From RFSX01 sp965248155 (lineage in GTDB: Bacteria; Bacteroidota; Bacteroidia; Chitinophagales; Saprospiraceae): 64,000 nucleotides of DNA. Positions 9,371-16,187 of this stretch are shown here, piece after piece (positions within the stretch are counted from its first letter, which is position 1; each line of letters begins with the position of its first letter). A program made the translations under genes and the position numbers. The notes under the pieces are model-generated. The model did not search any database. It was not told the DNA's origin and saw nothing but the letters and a program-made list of their open reading frames with translations. Where the stretch lies: the NCBI GenBank assembly GCA_965248155.1, contig CBDFIO010000002.1, forward strand, positions 868,001 to 932,000, given 5' to 3'.

Positions 9371-10354
9371 ATGCGATTTACAGCAAAAGAAAAGATGGAA
9401 CTGATTAGGCTGGTTGAGCAATCCGAATGGAGTGTTAGAAGAACTCTCAAGGAAATTGGTATTCACAAATCAACCTTTTACAACTGGTATAAGAAATACC
9501 ATGTAGAAGGTATAACTGGATTAGAGGAAAAGAAAAGTACAAGGAAGCACTATTGGAACAAGATTCCTGATCGGATCAGGTCTAATATATTGAATCTGGC
9601 ACTGGAAGTTTCAGAGCTTTCTTGTAGAGAATTGGCTTGCAGGTATACTGATGAGAATCAATACTTTATAAGCGAAAGCAGTGTTTACAGAATATTGAAA
9701 TCTGCTGGACTGATAAACCCTCCTCATTATGATCTGATATCTGCCGCAGATGAATTTAAAGACAAAACAACAACTGTCAATCAAATGTGGCAAACTGATT
9801 TTACTTATTTCAAAATCATTGGCTGGGGATGGTATTACCTATCGACTATATTAGATGATTATTCTAGGTACATTATAAGTTGGGAGTTGTGCTCAACGAT
9901 GAAAACCCTTGATGTAAAAAATACTTTGAATCAGGCATTAAACCATCCAAATGTAAATTTGAATAAACCGCCTAAGTTATTATCTGATAATGGATCTTGT
10001 TATTTAAGTCAAGAGTTGAGCTCTTATTTGGATGATTACAAAATTAAACATGTGAGAGGAAGACCTGGTCATCCTCAAACGCAAGGCAAGATTGAAAGGT
10101 ATCACAGAACGATGAAAAATGTAATTAAACTGGATCATTATTACAGCCCAGGTGAATTGAGTTTTCCTCTTTCACAATTTGTAAAATATTATAACCATCA
10201 CAGATATCATGAATCTTTACAAAACTTGACACCAGCAGATGTTTATTATGGATTAAAAGAAGAAAAACTGAAGAGAAGAAAATTATGTAAACACAAAACA
10301 TTTAAAAAACGCAGACAAAAATATTTCAATTTAACTTTTAAAAGTGTAACTTAA
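9371..10354 (+). CDS. IS3-family OrfB transposase, DDE catalytic domain (327 aa), copy 1
   Basis: Catalytic integrase-like subunit. It starts with a second HTH (residues 8-45), followed by an rve core with D143 (QTDFTYF), D206 (LLSDNGS) and E242 (QGKIERYHR); exactly 35 residues separate D206 from E242, the classical DD35E spacing. Full length for the family. It differs from copies 2 and 3 at residue 266 (Pro in place of Arg in the segment ELSFxLSQF), in the C-terminal part of the core, which might impair it. It is probably made as an OrfAB fusion by -1 frameshift. Confidence 0.93.
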   Translation: MRFTAKEKMELIRLVEQSEWSVRRTLKEIGIHKSTFYNWYKKYHVEGITGLEEKKSTRKHYWNKIPDRIRSNILNLALEVSELSCRELACRYTDENQYFISESSVYRILKSAGLINPPHYDLISAADEFKDKTTTVNQMWQTDFTYFKIIGWGWYYLSTILDDYSRYIISWELCSTMKTLDVKNTLNQALNHPNVNLNKPPKLLSDNGSCYLSQELSSYLDDYKIKHVRGRPGHPQTQGKIERYHRTMKNVIKLDHYYSPGELSFPLSQFVKYYNHHRYHESLQNLTPADVYYGLKEEKLKRRKLCKHKTFKKRRQKYFNLTFKSVT

Positions 10355-10394
10355 TTTTATTCACTTATTGTCCACTTTGGTTTGAAGACCTACA

Positions 10395-10459
10395 CTTAGA
10401 TTGTACTGATTGTGTACGGTTGTTATTTGTAATTGATTCTTGATGTCTGTTATTTCCAT
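10395..10459 (-). pseudogene. N-terminal 21 codons of a CHC2 zinc-finger (primase-like) protein, cut by IS3 copy 1
   Basis: On the minus strand an ATG at 10459 opens a frame reading MEITDIKNQLQITTVHNQYN and running straight into the IS right end. This resembles the start of Bacteroidota CHC2/Toprim-like proteins of plasmids and integrative elements, which begin with a pattern like M.I.eIK..LsI..VL.hYgL before the CHC2 zinc finger. Only the start is present, so the call rests on a short similarity. It suggests the island came from a mobile element. Confidence 0.45.
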
Positions 10460-10496
10460 TTGAAATTATTTTTAAAAAAATTGATTGTTCTTATCA

Positions 10497-10510
10497 GATA
10501 CAAAAGTATC
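10497..10510. promoter_or_regulatory. Palindrome, possible operator of the XRE regulator
   Basis: GATAC-AAAA-GTATC is a perfect 5-bp inverted repeat with a 4-bp spacer, about 105 bp before the XRE start. A related half site, AGTATCC, recurs at about 10600-10606, just before the XRE ribosome-binding region. The TATATTTG at 10565-10572 fits the Bacteroidota -7 box TAnnTTTG, between the two sites. Autoregulation by the XRE protein is inference. Confidence 0.35.
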
Positions 10511-10614
10511 CAATTATTTCAATCTATCAAATAATATTAGATTTATTTTTCGCCTTTAATTACGTATATTTGTATTAAACACGAATTTTAGTACAAATAA
10601 GTATCCTTTAAGAT

Positions 10615-10950
10615 ATGGAAACAGGAAAAATAATAGCAACATTAAGAGACAAACTAAATTGGTCTCAAACAGATTTAGCCGATAAAAGCGATGTATCAAG
10701 AGTGATGATAGGTAAATACGAAAGAGGCGAGGCAGCTCCATCAATTGATGCAGCTAAAAAAATTGCTGATGCTTTTGAGGTTTCTCTTGATTATTTAGTA
10801 GGCGAAGGACAAAACGCAAGTTTTGATAAAAAGACTGTTAAGCGTTTACAAGATATTGAAGCTCTTAGCCCTAAAATTAAAGACAAACTGTTTTTCTTGA
10901 TTGATACGGTAATTCGTGATACTAACGCACAAAAAGCATACATACAATGA
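10615..10950 (+). CDS. XRE-family transcriptional regulator (111 aa), first gene of a toxin-antitoxin operon
   Basis: The first 65 residues form a Cro/C1-type helix-turn-helix (LNWSQTDLADKSDVSRVMIGKYE region), followed by a short helical tail (LSPKIKDKLFFLIDTVIRD) that is probably a dimerisation segment. Its stop codon overlaps the ATG of the antitoxin gene (ATGA), so the genes are translationally coupled. Likely autoregulator of the operon. Proteins of this type often sit upstream of RelE/ParE-type toxin pairs on Bacteroidota mobile elements. Confidence 0.88.
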   Translation: METGKIIATLRDKLNWSQTDLADKSDVSRVMIGKYERGEAAPSIDAAKKIADAFEVSLDYLVGEGQNASFDKKTVKRLQDIEALSPKIKDKLFFLIDTVIRDTNAQKAYIQ

Positions 10951-11153
10951 GAACACAATTTATAACAGACAATAACGGCAATAAACTAGGGGTATTTCTT
11001 CCGATGAAAGAATACAACCAAATGATTGAAGAACTGGAAGATTTAGAAGATGTTCGACTTTATGATAAAGCCAAAAAGAATGATACTGGCGAGCGTATTC
11101 CAATGGATGAAGCTTTTAAAATGATTGAAGCCAAACGGAAAAACAAAGATTAA
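10947..11153 (+). CDS. RelB/Phd-like antitoxin (68 aa)
   Basis: A small acidic protein whose N-terminal half has the beta-strand and helix pattern of Phd/YefM/RelB-type antitoxins (LGVFLPMKEYNQMIEELEDLED) and whose lysine-rich C-terminal tail would wrap the toxin. It overlaps the XRE gene by 4 bp and its TAA directly abuts the ATG of the toxin. The family assignment rests mainly on size, this pattern and position before a RelE-like toxin. Confidence 0.8.
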   Translation: MRTQFITDNNGNKLGVFLPMKEYNQMIEELEDLEDVRLYDKAKKNDTGERIPMDEAFKMIEAKRKNKD

Positions 11154-11405
11154 ATGGCTTACTCCTTAAATTTTAGCAAACAGGCTCTAAAAAAGTTAGA
11201 AAAAATTAATGACCCGTATTATTCCAATATCAAAACAGCTATTTCAAATCTTACAACCAACCCAAGACCACAAGGCTGTAAAAAACTAAAAGGTAGAGAT
11301 GGGTATCGTATTCGGGTTGCCGATTATCGTATTATTTACGAAATTTTTGACTCCGAACTTATTGTGGATGTCATTACCCTTGGACATAGAAAAGATATTT
11401 ATTGA
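11154..11405 (+). CDS. RelE/ParE-family toxin (83 aa)
   Basis: Probable ribosome-dependent mRNA interferase. It has the complete RelE fold pattern: an N-terminal strand and helix pair (SKQALKKLEKI), a central basic segment KKLKGRDGYRIRVADYRIIYEI, and the C-terminal strand ending LGHRKDIY, where the usual R and Y catalytic positions are present. It follows the antitoxin stop with no gap. A rho-independent terminator lies just after it. The operon looks intact, unlike its surroundings, which fits post-segregational maintenance of the island. Confidence 0.9.
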   Translation: MAYSLNFSKQALKKLEKINDPYYSNIKTAISNLTTNPRPQGCKKLKGRDGYRIRVADYRIIYEIFDSELIVDVITLGHRKDIY

Positions 11406-11406
11406 A

Positions 11407-11430
11407 AAAGCCCAAACTAAATCGGGCTTT
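11407..11430. terminator. Rho-independent terminator after the relE-like gene
   Basis: AAAGCCC and GGGCTTT form a perfect 7-bp stem around a 10-base loop, with A-rich flank on the left and TTTAATGTT on the right. It can serve the toxin-antitoxin operon and the convergent minus-strand remnant that ends at 11435. Confidence 0.75.
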
Positions 11431-11434
11431 AATG

Positions 11435-11628
11435 TTATTGCTGTTCTTCTAATTCTTTTTCTAACTCTATTTTTCGCCTAAAATATATTCGTTGTGCTTC
11501 TTCCTCTCCTTCAACAGGTTTTTCGTAATGGGTATCATCAAAAACTAATTCATGATATCCCCAAACCGCTTCTTGGTAAGGATAGTTTTCAGTGAGAGTC
11601 CCATTTATTGGTTCAGAGCCGAATTTGC
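11435..11628 (-). pseudogene. C-terminal remnant of an unidentified gene
   Basis: The minus strand is open from about 11628 to a TAA at 11435, reading CKFGSEPINGTLTENYPYQ at its start and ending in a charged helix (RRKIELEKELEEQQ). The codon pattern and the glutamate/lysine-rich C-terminal helix look like real coding sequence, but there is no start codon and nothing recognisable in family terms. It points at the toxin-antitoxin terminator. Probably the tail of a gene whose front was lost. Confidence 0.35.
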
Positions 11629-11828
11629 AGAACTATAATTTTAACGAAGAATTTACCAGAATTGGAAAAACTTTTGAAAACGTATTTGTTGGTCGAAATG
11701 ATTTTCAACAGAGTGAGGCGTTCAAGGAAGTAGCTCTGAACTTTGAACTTGGGATTGTTTCATTCAAAGATAAACAAGGTGATTTTGGGTGTTTGATAGA
11801 TTTGAAATCTAGTACACATGAGCAGTAG
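11592..11828 (+). pseudogene. Possible fragment of an unidentified gene (frame open for 78 codons)
   Basis: After an N-terminus that overlaps the antisense remnant, the frame reads plausible protein (NFNEEFTRIGKTFENVFVG, then a strand-like stretch ending GCLIDLKSS). No family is recognised and no ribosome-binding site precedes it. If real, the coding part begins near 11625 and is the tail of a truncated gene. The integrase remnant starts at its 3' end. Confidence 0.25.
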
Positions 11829-12246
11829 GAGTATAGATATTTCGTCACAAAGTTTGATCGTTGAGAACAAGAAGAAAAGGACGACTGCTACGTTTAGACA
11901 GATACCACTCTCTGATTACTTTCATGGATGAGCTTGAAGCTTGTAGATGAACTCAAGAGTAACGAAAGGACAAAATACGGACATGAGGCGAAACTGTCGG
12001 CTTGGTCGATACGTACTCGCTCATCGCCGTGTCTCCTATGTTATGCAACAAGCTGATATCATCGGAGCTATGACAATGCCAAAAGGTTTGCGTCATGGCT
12101 TCGCAGTTGCTAGTCTTATGAAAGGTGTCCCCTTACCTATCCTACAGCAATGGATGGGACACGCTTCGTTAGAAACGACGGCAATTTACACGCAAATTTT
12201 CGGAGCTGAGGAAAGAGAATTTGCTTGTAGGTTATGGGAGGAATAA
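11818..12246 (+). pseudogene. Degraded tyrosine recombinase (integrase) C-terminal domain with several frameshifts
   Basis: Three frames together give one integrase-like C-terminal domain. The first, from 11818, reads SIDISSQSLIVENKKKR to about 11930; the next holds VDELKSNERTKYGHEAK at about 11945-11990; the last, from about 12000, runs HRRVSYVMQQADIIGA, PKGLRHGFAVASLMKG, LQQWMGHASLETTAIYTQIFG to a stop. LRHG, the GHASL box and the Tyr of AIYT correspond to the conserved Arg, His and nucleophilic Tyr of phage-type integrases. Base composition is visibly richer in G+C than its neighbours. The closest family flavour is plasmid or integrative-element recombinases. Clearly inactive. Confidence 0.8.
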
Positions 12247-12759
12247 TCCCATTTGGTCAAGCACTTTACGAGCATTTTCGCGAGTATTTATATCTCCCTC
12301 TTTTACTATTATTTTTGATAGTTTTATTTCAATCTCATCCTCCTCTTTTTCTAAATGACTTCGAAAATTACAACAACCCAGTTCTTTCAGCTCATTAATA
12401 ACCTTTTGATAATCAATTTCAGAATCAATAGCATAATCTATAATTGAATTGTCTATAATATTCGGACAATCCCATTCTAATTTCATTTTAGGAAACCAGT
12501 TAATATCTCTTGTGAAAAATATTATTTCGGAGTCCTGCAGTATTTTAAATGCCTCATAAATATCCTGTAGTTCGTCTTTACAATCCGTTTCAAGGATAGA
12601 AAGTTTTTTTCTATTGTACTTAACTAAAACATCAGCTATTCGATTAGGAATTCTCATTATTTTTTGCCTTTGTAAGTCTATAATCAAAGAATATTTAATT
12701 CCCTTTACAACTCTATTGCACTCATACAGTGCTAAGTATGTGTCTCTACTGAATTTCAA
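12232..12759 (-). pseudogene. N-terminal fragment of a grasp-with-spasm SPASM-domain peptide maturase
   Basis: The first 105 residues fit the N-terminus of the grasp-with-spasm maturases of Bacteroidota: a polar start, VVKGIKYSLIIDLQRQKI, then a IPN segment and a helix, followed by WFPKMKLEWDCPNIIDNSIID. I recognise these blocks from family memory (VKG..rS.I.DLQR....IPn and P.l.leWd.P..I.nAiID). Family members are about three times longer. After YQKVINELKELGCCNFRSH the homology ends, and the last 50 residues (ending ENARKVLDQMGLF) look foreign and run into the integrase remnant. The TTG start overlaps the stop of the upstream precursor-like ORF. Broken, so unable to modify anything. Confidence 0.62.
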
Positions 12760-12920
12760 ATCGTGCTAATATTTTTATGGTATTGGTCTCTAATTTCTAA
12801 ATCCTTTGATTTTTTCTGTTTCATTTTATTTCCTTTGGACCTATCTATAGTTGTTTCCTCTAAGAATTTAAAAAACAACGGAGTTCTCAATTTCTTTTTG
12901 GGGAGATTCTTCTTTTTCAT
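12756..12920 (-). CDS. Graspetide-type precursor peptide candidate (54 aa) upstream of the maturase fragment
   Basis: The ATG at 12920 opens a 54-codon frame whose TGA (12758-12756) overlaps the TTG start of the maturase fragment. The leader region is MKKKNLPKKKLRTPLFFKFLE; the block TPLFFKFLE closely resembles the PFFARFLE leader motif that ATP-grasp ligases of microviridin-type graspetides bind. The C-terminal half is rich in Lys, Asp, Glu, Ser and Thr (KQKKSKDLEIRDQY), the side chains such ligases join as esters or amides, but a canonical TxKxPSD core is not present. No ATP-grasp gene survives here. The leader match plus the maturase neighbour support the call; modification itself is inference. 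Confidence 0.55.
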   Translation of the reverse strand: MKKKNLPKKKLRTPLFFKFLEETTIDRSKGNKMKQKKSKDLEIRDQYHKNISTI

Positions 12921-13088
12921 TTTTTAAAATTGATGCTATGTATCTATGTAAATAATAATGTATTGAAAAAACCTTATATTAGCTCAATCCCTGTCTAAAG
13001 AATTGGGAGCACTTCAATTCTTAAGAATAGATTTAGCAAGTTAATTCACAATAATTAGATACCATTAATTCATTTAAATCATTACATT

Positions 13089-13168
13089 ATGAGCAATCCA
13101 AGACTAAAAATTATACCTTCTTTATTATCTCTATTTTTCTTAATCTTTTTCCAATTCATATTAATGCT
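13089..13168 (+). pseudogene. Start of an exported or membrane protein cut by IS3 copy 2
   Basis: From an ATG at 13089 the frame encodes MSNPRLKIIPSLLSLFF and a further hydrophobic run ending at the IS boundary at residue 26, so it looks like a signal peptide or first transmembrane helix. The other side of the same IS copy carries the C-terminal end of a trehalase on the same strand. One possible reading is that both are ends of one secreted trehalase with the middle removed with IS insertion; equally they may be unrelated genes joined by recombination. Confidence 0.5.
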
Positions 13169-13208
13169 TGTAGGTCTTCAAACCAAAGTGGACAATAAGT
13201 GAATAAAA

Positions 13209-14192
13209 TTAAGTTACACTTTTAAAAGTTAAATTGAAATATTTTTGTCTGCGTTTTTTAAATGTTTTGTGTTTACATAATTTTCTTCTCTTCAGTTTTT
13301 CTTCTTTTAATCCATAATAAACATCTGCTGGTGTCAAGTTTTGTAAAGATTCATGATATCTGTGATGGTTATAATATTTTACAAATTGTGAAAGACGAAA
13401 ACTCAATTCACCTGGGCTGTAATAATGATCCAGTTTAATTACATTTTTCATCGTTCTGTGATACCTTTCAATCTTGCCTTGCGTTTGAGGATGACCAGGT
13501 CTTCCTCTCACATGTTTAATTTTGTAATCATCCAAATAAGAGCTCAACTCTTGACTTAAATAACAAGATCCATTATCAGATAATAACTTAGGCGGTTTAT
13601 TCAAATTTACATTTGGATGGTTTAATGCCTGATTCAAAGTATTTTTTACATCAAGGGTTTTCATCGTTGAGCACAACTCCCAACTTATAATGTACCTAGA
13701 ATAATCATCTAATATAGTCGATAGGTAATACCATCCCCAGCCAATGATTTTGAAATAAGTAAAATCAGTTTGCCACATTTGATTGACAGTTGTTGTTTTG
13801 TCTTTAAATTCATCTGCGGCAGATATCAGATCATAATGAGGAGGGTTTATCAGTCCAGCAGATTTCAATATTCTGTAAACACTGCTTTCGCTTATAAAGT
13901 ATTGATTCTCATCAGTATACCTGCAAGCCAATTCTCTACAAGAAAGCTCTGAAACTTCCAGTGCCAGATTCAATATATTAGACCTGATCCGATCAGGAAT
14001 CTTGTTCCAATAGTGCTTCCTTGTACTTTTCTTTTCCTCTAATCCAGTTATACCTTCTACATGGTATTTCTTATACCAGTTGTAAAAGGTTGATTTGTGA
14101 ATACCAATTTCCTTGAGAGTTCTTCTAACACTCCATTCGGATTGCTCAACCAGCCTAATCAGTTCCATCTTTTCTTTTGCTGTAAATCGCAT
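13209..14192 (-). CDS. IS3-family OrfB transposase (327 aa), copy 2
   Basis: Same protein as copy 1 except Arg at residue 266 in place of Pro. D143, D206 and E242 of the DD35E triad are present, with the second N-terminal HTH. Copy 3 also has Arg266, so this is the likely ancestral and active form. Confidence 0.93.
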   Translation of the reverse strand: MRFTAKEKMELIRLVEQSEWSVRRTLKEIGIHKSTFYNWYKKYHVEGITGLEEKKSTRKHYWNKIPDRIRSNILNLALEVSELSCRELACRYTDENQYFISESSVYRILKSAGLINPPHYDLISAADEFKDKTTTVNQMWQTDFTYFKIIGWGWYYLSTILDDYSRYIISWELCSTMKTLDVKNTLNQALNHPNVNLNKPPKLLSDNGSCYLSQELSSYLDDYKIKHVRGRPGHPQTQGKIERYHRTMKNVIKLDHYYSPGELSFRLSQFVKYYNHHRYHESLQNLTPADVYYGLKEEKLKRRKLCKHKTFKKRRQKYFNLTFKSVT

Positions 14193-14206
14193 ATACTTCT
14201 TGAATT

Positions 14207-14557
14207 TTATTTTACTCCATTCAAGCTTTTTTTAAGCACACGATTTTTTAGAGTAAGTTCTGCTACTACCTCTTTAAGGTCTTGATTTTCTGTCTTTAGA
14301 TGTTGAACTTCTGAAGTGTTGGCTTCACGTTCTGTGTCTCCCTTTAAACGTTTCTTCCCTGCTTCCATGAAATCTTTACTCCACTTATAATATAGTGGTT
14401 GTGAAATCTCTTCTCTTCTACAAAGAGAAGCAACACTTTGTTCTCCTCTTAATCCTTCAATGACTATTCTAATCTTTTTTTCTGTAGAAAATTTACGTCT
14501 TGTCCTTCTTTTTACATCTCGGACATAAGATTCTGCTGATTTGTTTTTCTTGGTCAT
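14207..14557 (-). CDS. IS3-family OrfA (116 aa), copy 2
   Basis: Identical in protein to OrfA of copy 1: HTH_Tnp_1 domain and C-terminal coiled coil, followed by the A7G frameshift run. Needed with OrfB for transposition. Confidence 0.93.
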   Translation of the reverse strand: MTKKNKSAESYVRDVKRRTRRKFSTEKKIRIVIEGLRGEQSVASLCRREEISQPLYYKWSKDFMEAGKKRLKGDTEREANTSEVQHLKTENQDLKEVVAELTLKNRVLKKSLNGVK

Positions 14558-14632
14558 AGTAAAGTGAATTTAATAGTTATGTATAACTTTTAATATTTCA
14601 CTTAATGGTCCACTTTTATTTGACGATTTACA

Positions 14633-14770
14633 ACCAGAAAATTTGTTGAGAAATACAATGTCGAAGATCTGGCATTGGAAGCGGGAGGAGGAGAATATCC
14701 TGTTCAGGATGGCTTTGGATGGAGTAACGGAGTTTACTTGGCATTAAAAAAAATGGACCAGGCCACTTAG
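14633..14770 (+). pseudogene. treA: C-terminal fragment of a trehalase (GH37)
   Basis: Directly after the IS end the plus strand is open for 45 codons to a TAG and reads KYNVEDLALEAGGGEYPVQ, then DGFGWSNGVYLALKKM. The block GGGEYPVQDGFGWSNGV matches the C-terminal trehalase signature of GH37 enzymes (QDGFGWTNGV), including its position about 20 residues from the end. The preceding 450-500 residues are missing and are not elsewhere in the window. It probably encoded a periplasmic alpha,alpha-trehalase; it is now a dead remnant. Confidence 0.85.
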
Positions 14771-14786
14771 TTGAGACCTGATCCAT
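14753..14786 (-). terminator. Rho-independent terminator of the TlpA-like gene
   Basis: ATGGACCAGGCC pairs with GACCTGATCCAT across an 11-base loop, with one internal mismatch. In the minus direction it is followed by TTTTTTTT, and it lies 24 bp after the stop of the minus-strand lipoprotein. It overlaps the last codons of the trehalase remnant. Confidence 0.65.
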
Positions 14787-14809
14787 TGTATATCATTTAT
14801 TATTCCGGC

Positions 14810-16153
14810 TTACAAAACATTTAAGCCATCAATCATATCCTTAATTTCAGAACCACTACTTGGTCTTGGAGCATCCGAGGTAACAATATTTCCCTCGTCA
14901 TCGAGAAGAATAAATCTTGGAATTCCTTTAATAAGGTAATTCTCAACAAAGTCTGTATCCCAACCATTATCAGAGATAAGCTGGATACCTTTTAGCTCTT
15001 TATCAGCAACCATATCCACCCACTTTTGCTTGTCTTTAGGTACATCTACTGACACGCTGACAAATTCTATATTGCTTGAATGGTATGCTTCTTCCAATGT
15101 TTTCAAATGTGGAATTTCAGCTTTACATGGTCCACACCAAGTTGCCCACACATCGATATATACATTCTTACCTTTCAGATCTTCAAGAGCTACAAACTCA
15201 CCATTAATATCTTCAAAATTGAATTGCGGTGATGTATTGCCCATTTGAAGTTTTTCCATTTTACTGTAAGACTCATCAAGACTGGCTACGATTTCTTCAT
15301 CACTTGTAAGGGCTTTCATATCTTCAATTCTATCCTGTAGATTCTCTGTTCCAGGTGATAGATATTTAGCCAGCATAGAAACCATGCCTTCTACTATGAC
15401 AGTGCTTTCCACTCCTTTTAGTTTGTCCAAAGATTCGAGAACATCTCCACCCATAAAATGACCTCTCACCAAATTATAATAGGCAGGTACGTTTAGAAAA
15501 TCGCTTTCATTTTCAAAATCCAGTTCAGCAAATTGTTCATTAAAAGCATCTGAAGCTGAAAAATCTTCTTTCTTGGTGTAATACTCATGATACGATTCAT
15601 AGTTTTGAGCAGCACCGATATATTCAAATTCAACGTTCTTAGATTCATTAGATTCAAATACACTTGACAATGACTCCTGCTTCTCTAACAAATCCACTAC
15701 TACTTGTCTATCCGCATCGTTTTTTTCTTTAAATGCACTTTCTTCCATCATGTAGAACTCTTTGAAATTTCCACCAATCTCTTCTTGTAAGAGATATTTT
15801 TCTGCCAAGTAATTATTCTCATCAGCCCCATTACCTGTAAACTCAATTGATTCATCAAATAATTCAGTGTCAAGACCTAATTCTAAGTCCATTCCCGGAG
15901 CAAGGTAAATTGTACTTCTTTCTCTACCATGACTAAATGTATAATATCCCGGTGTGACATTGAAGGATCCAGAAAACGAACCTGTCGAATCAACAGCTAA
16001 TTCTTGTTTAAAATCTGTTGCAGTAATATTAACCATTTCAGCGGTCGGGTTTGTAATTATTCCGCTGATAGAACTTGGTTCAACAGAAATTGTGTTTTCA
16101 GCACATGATAAAACCAAAAATGCTAAAATTGGGGTCATCAATATTTTTTTCAT
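14810..16153 (-). CDS. TlpA-like thioredoxin-fold lipoprotein (447 aa)
   Basis: Periplasmic thiol-disulfide oxidoreductase of the Bacteroidota AhpC/TSA-TlpA type. The signal peptide ends in VLSCAEN, a lipobox, so it is membrane anchored. Residues 25-105 form a DUF4369-like beta domain, then a helical region to about 290, then a thioredoxin domain whose active site WATWCGPCKAE carries the CxxC. Many paralogues exist in these genomes, and the specific redox partner cannot be inferred. Transcribed alone with a terminator downstream. Confidence 0.9.
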   Translation of the reverse strand: MKKILMTPILAFLVLSCAENTISVEPSSISGIITNPTAEMVNITATDFKQELAVDSTGSFSGSFNVTPGYYTFSHGRERSTIYLAPGMDLELGLDTELFDESIEFTGNGADENNYLAEKYLLQEEIGGNFKEFYMMEESAFKEKNDADRQVVVDLLEKQESLSSVFESNESKNVEFEYIGAAQNYESYHEYYTKKEDFSASDAFNEQFAELDFENESDFLNVPAYYNLVRGHFMGGDVLESLDKLKGVESTVIVEGMVSMLAKYLSPGTENLQDRIEDMKALTSDEEIVASLDESYSKMEKLQMGNTSPQFNFEDINGEFVALEDLKGKNVYIDVWATWCGPCKAEIPHLKTLEEAYHSSNIEFVSVSVDVPKDKQKWVDMVADKELKGIQLISDNGWDTDFVENYLIKGIPRFILLDDEGNIVTSDAPRPSSGSEIKDMIDGLNVL

Positions 16154-16187
16154 TTTAATACTTTTTTATTTTCTATGAAATGCAAAT

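Larger units (their letters stand above)
8931..10394 (+). mobile_element. IS3-family insertion sequence, copy 1 (1464 bp)
   Basis: The boundaries come from alignment of three copies in this window (also at 13169-14632 and 37359-38822), all 1464 bp. The ends are imperfect inverted repeats, TGTAAATCGTCAAATAAAAG on the left and TGTAGGTCTTCAAACCAAAG on the right, and start with the TG/CA typical of IS3. It contains OrfA and OrfB. The flanking bases (GATGAA on the left, CTTAGA on the right) form no target duplication. The left flank is a plus-strand lipoprotein gene and the right flank is the minus-strand start of a CHC2-like gene, so the two sides were not originally contiguous. Confidence 0.95.
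13169..14632 (-). mobile_element. IS3-family insertion sequence, copy 2 (1464 bp), inverted relative to copy 1
   Basis: Same length and ends as copy 1. The OrfA protein is identical and OrfB differs by one residue. Flanks are TTAATGCT on the left and ACCAGAAA on the right, with no target duplication. With copy 1 it bounds the 2774-bp island 10395-13168 in opposite orientation, so recombination between the two copies would invert the island. The right flank is a trehalase C-terminus. Confidence 0.95.

Noticed and set aside
9611..9793. Antisense frames inside the IS transposase genes (repeated at 13770 and 37960)
   Set aside because: They are shadows of OrfB, identical in all copies only because OrfB is.
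11299..11481. 60-codon frame overlapping the toxin gene
   Set aside because: It lies in a different frame inside the RelE-like gene and its terminator, with no independent start signal.
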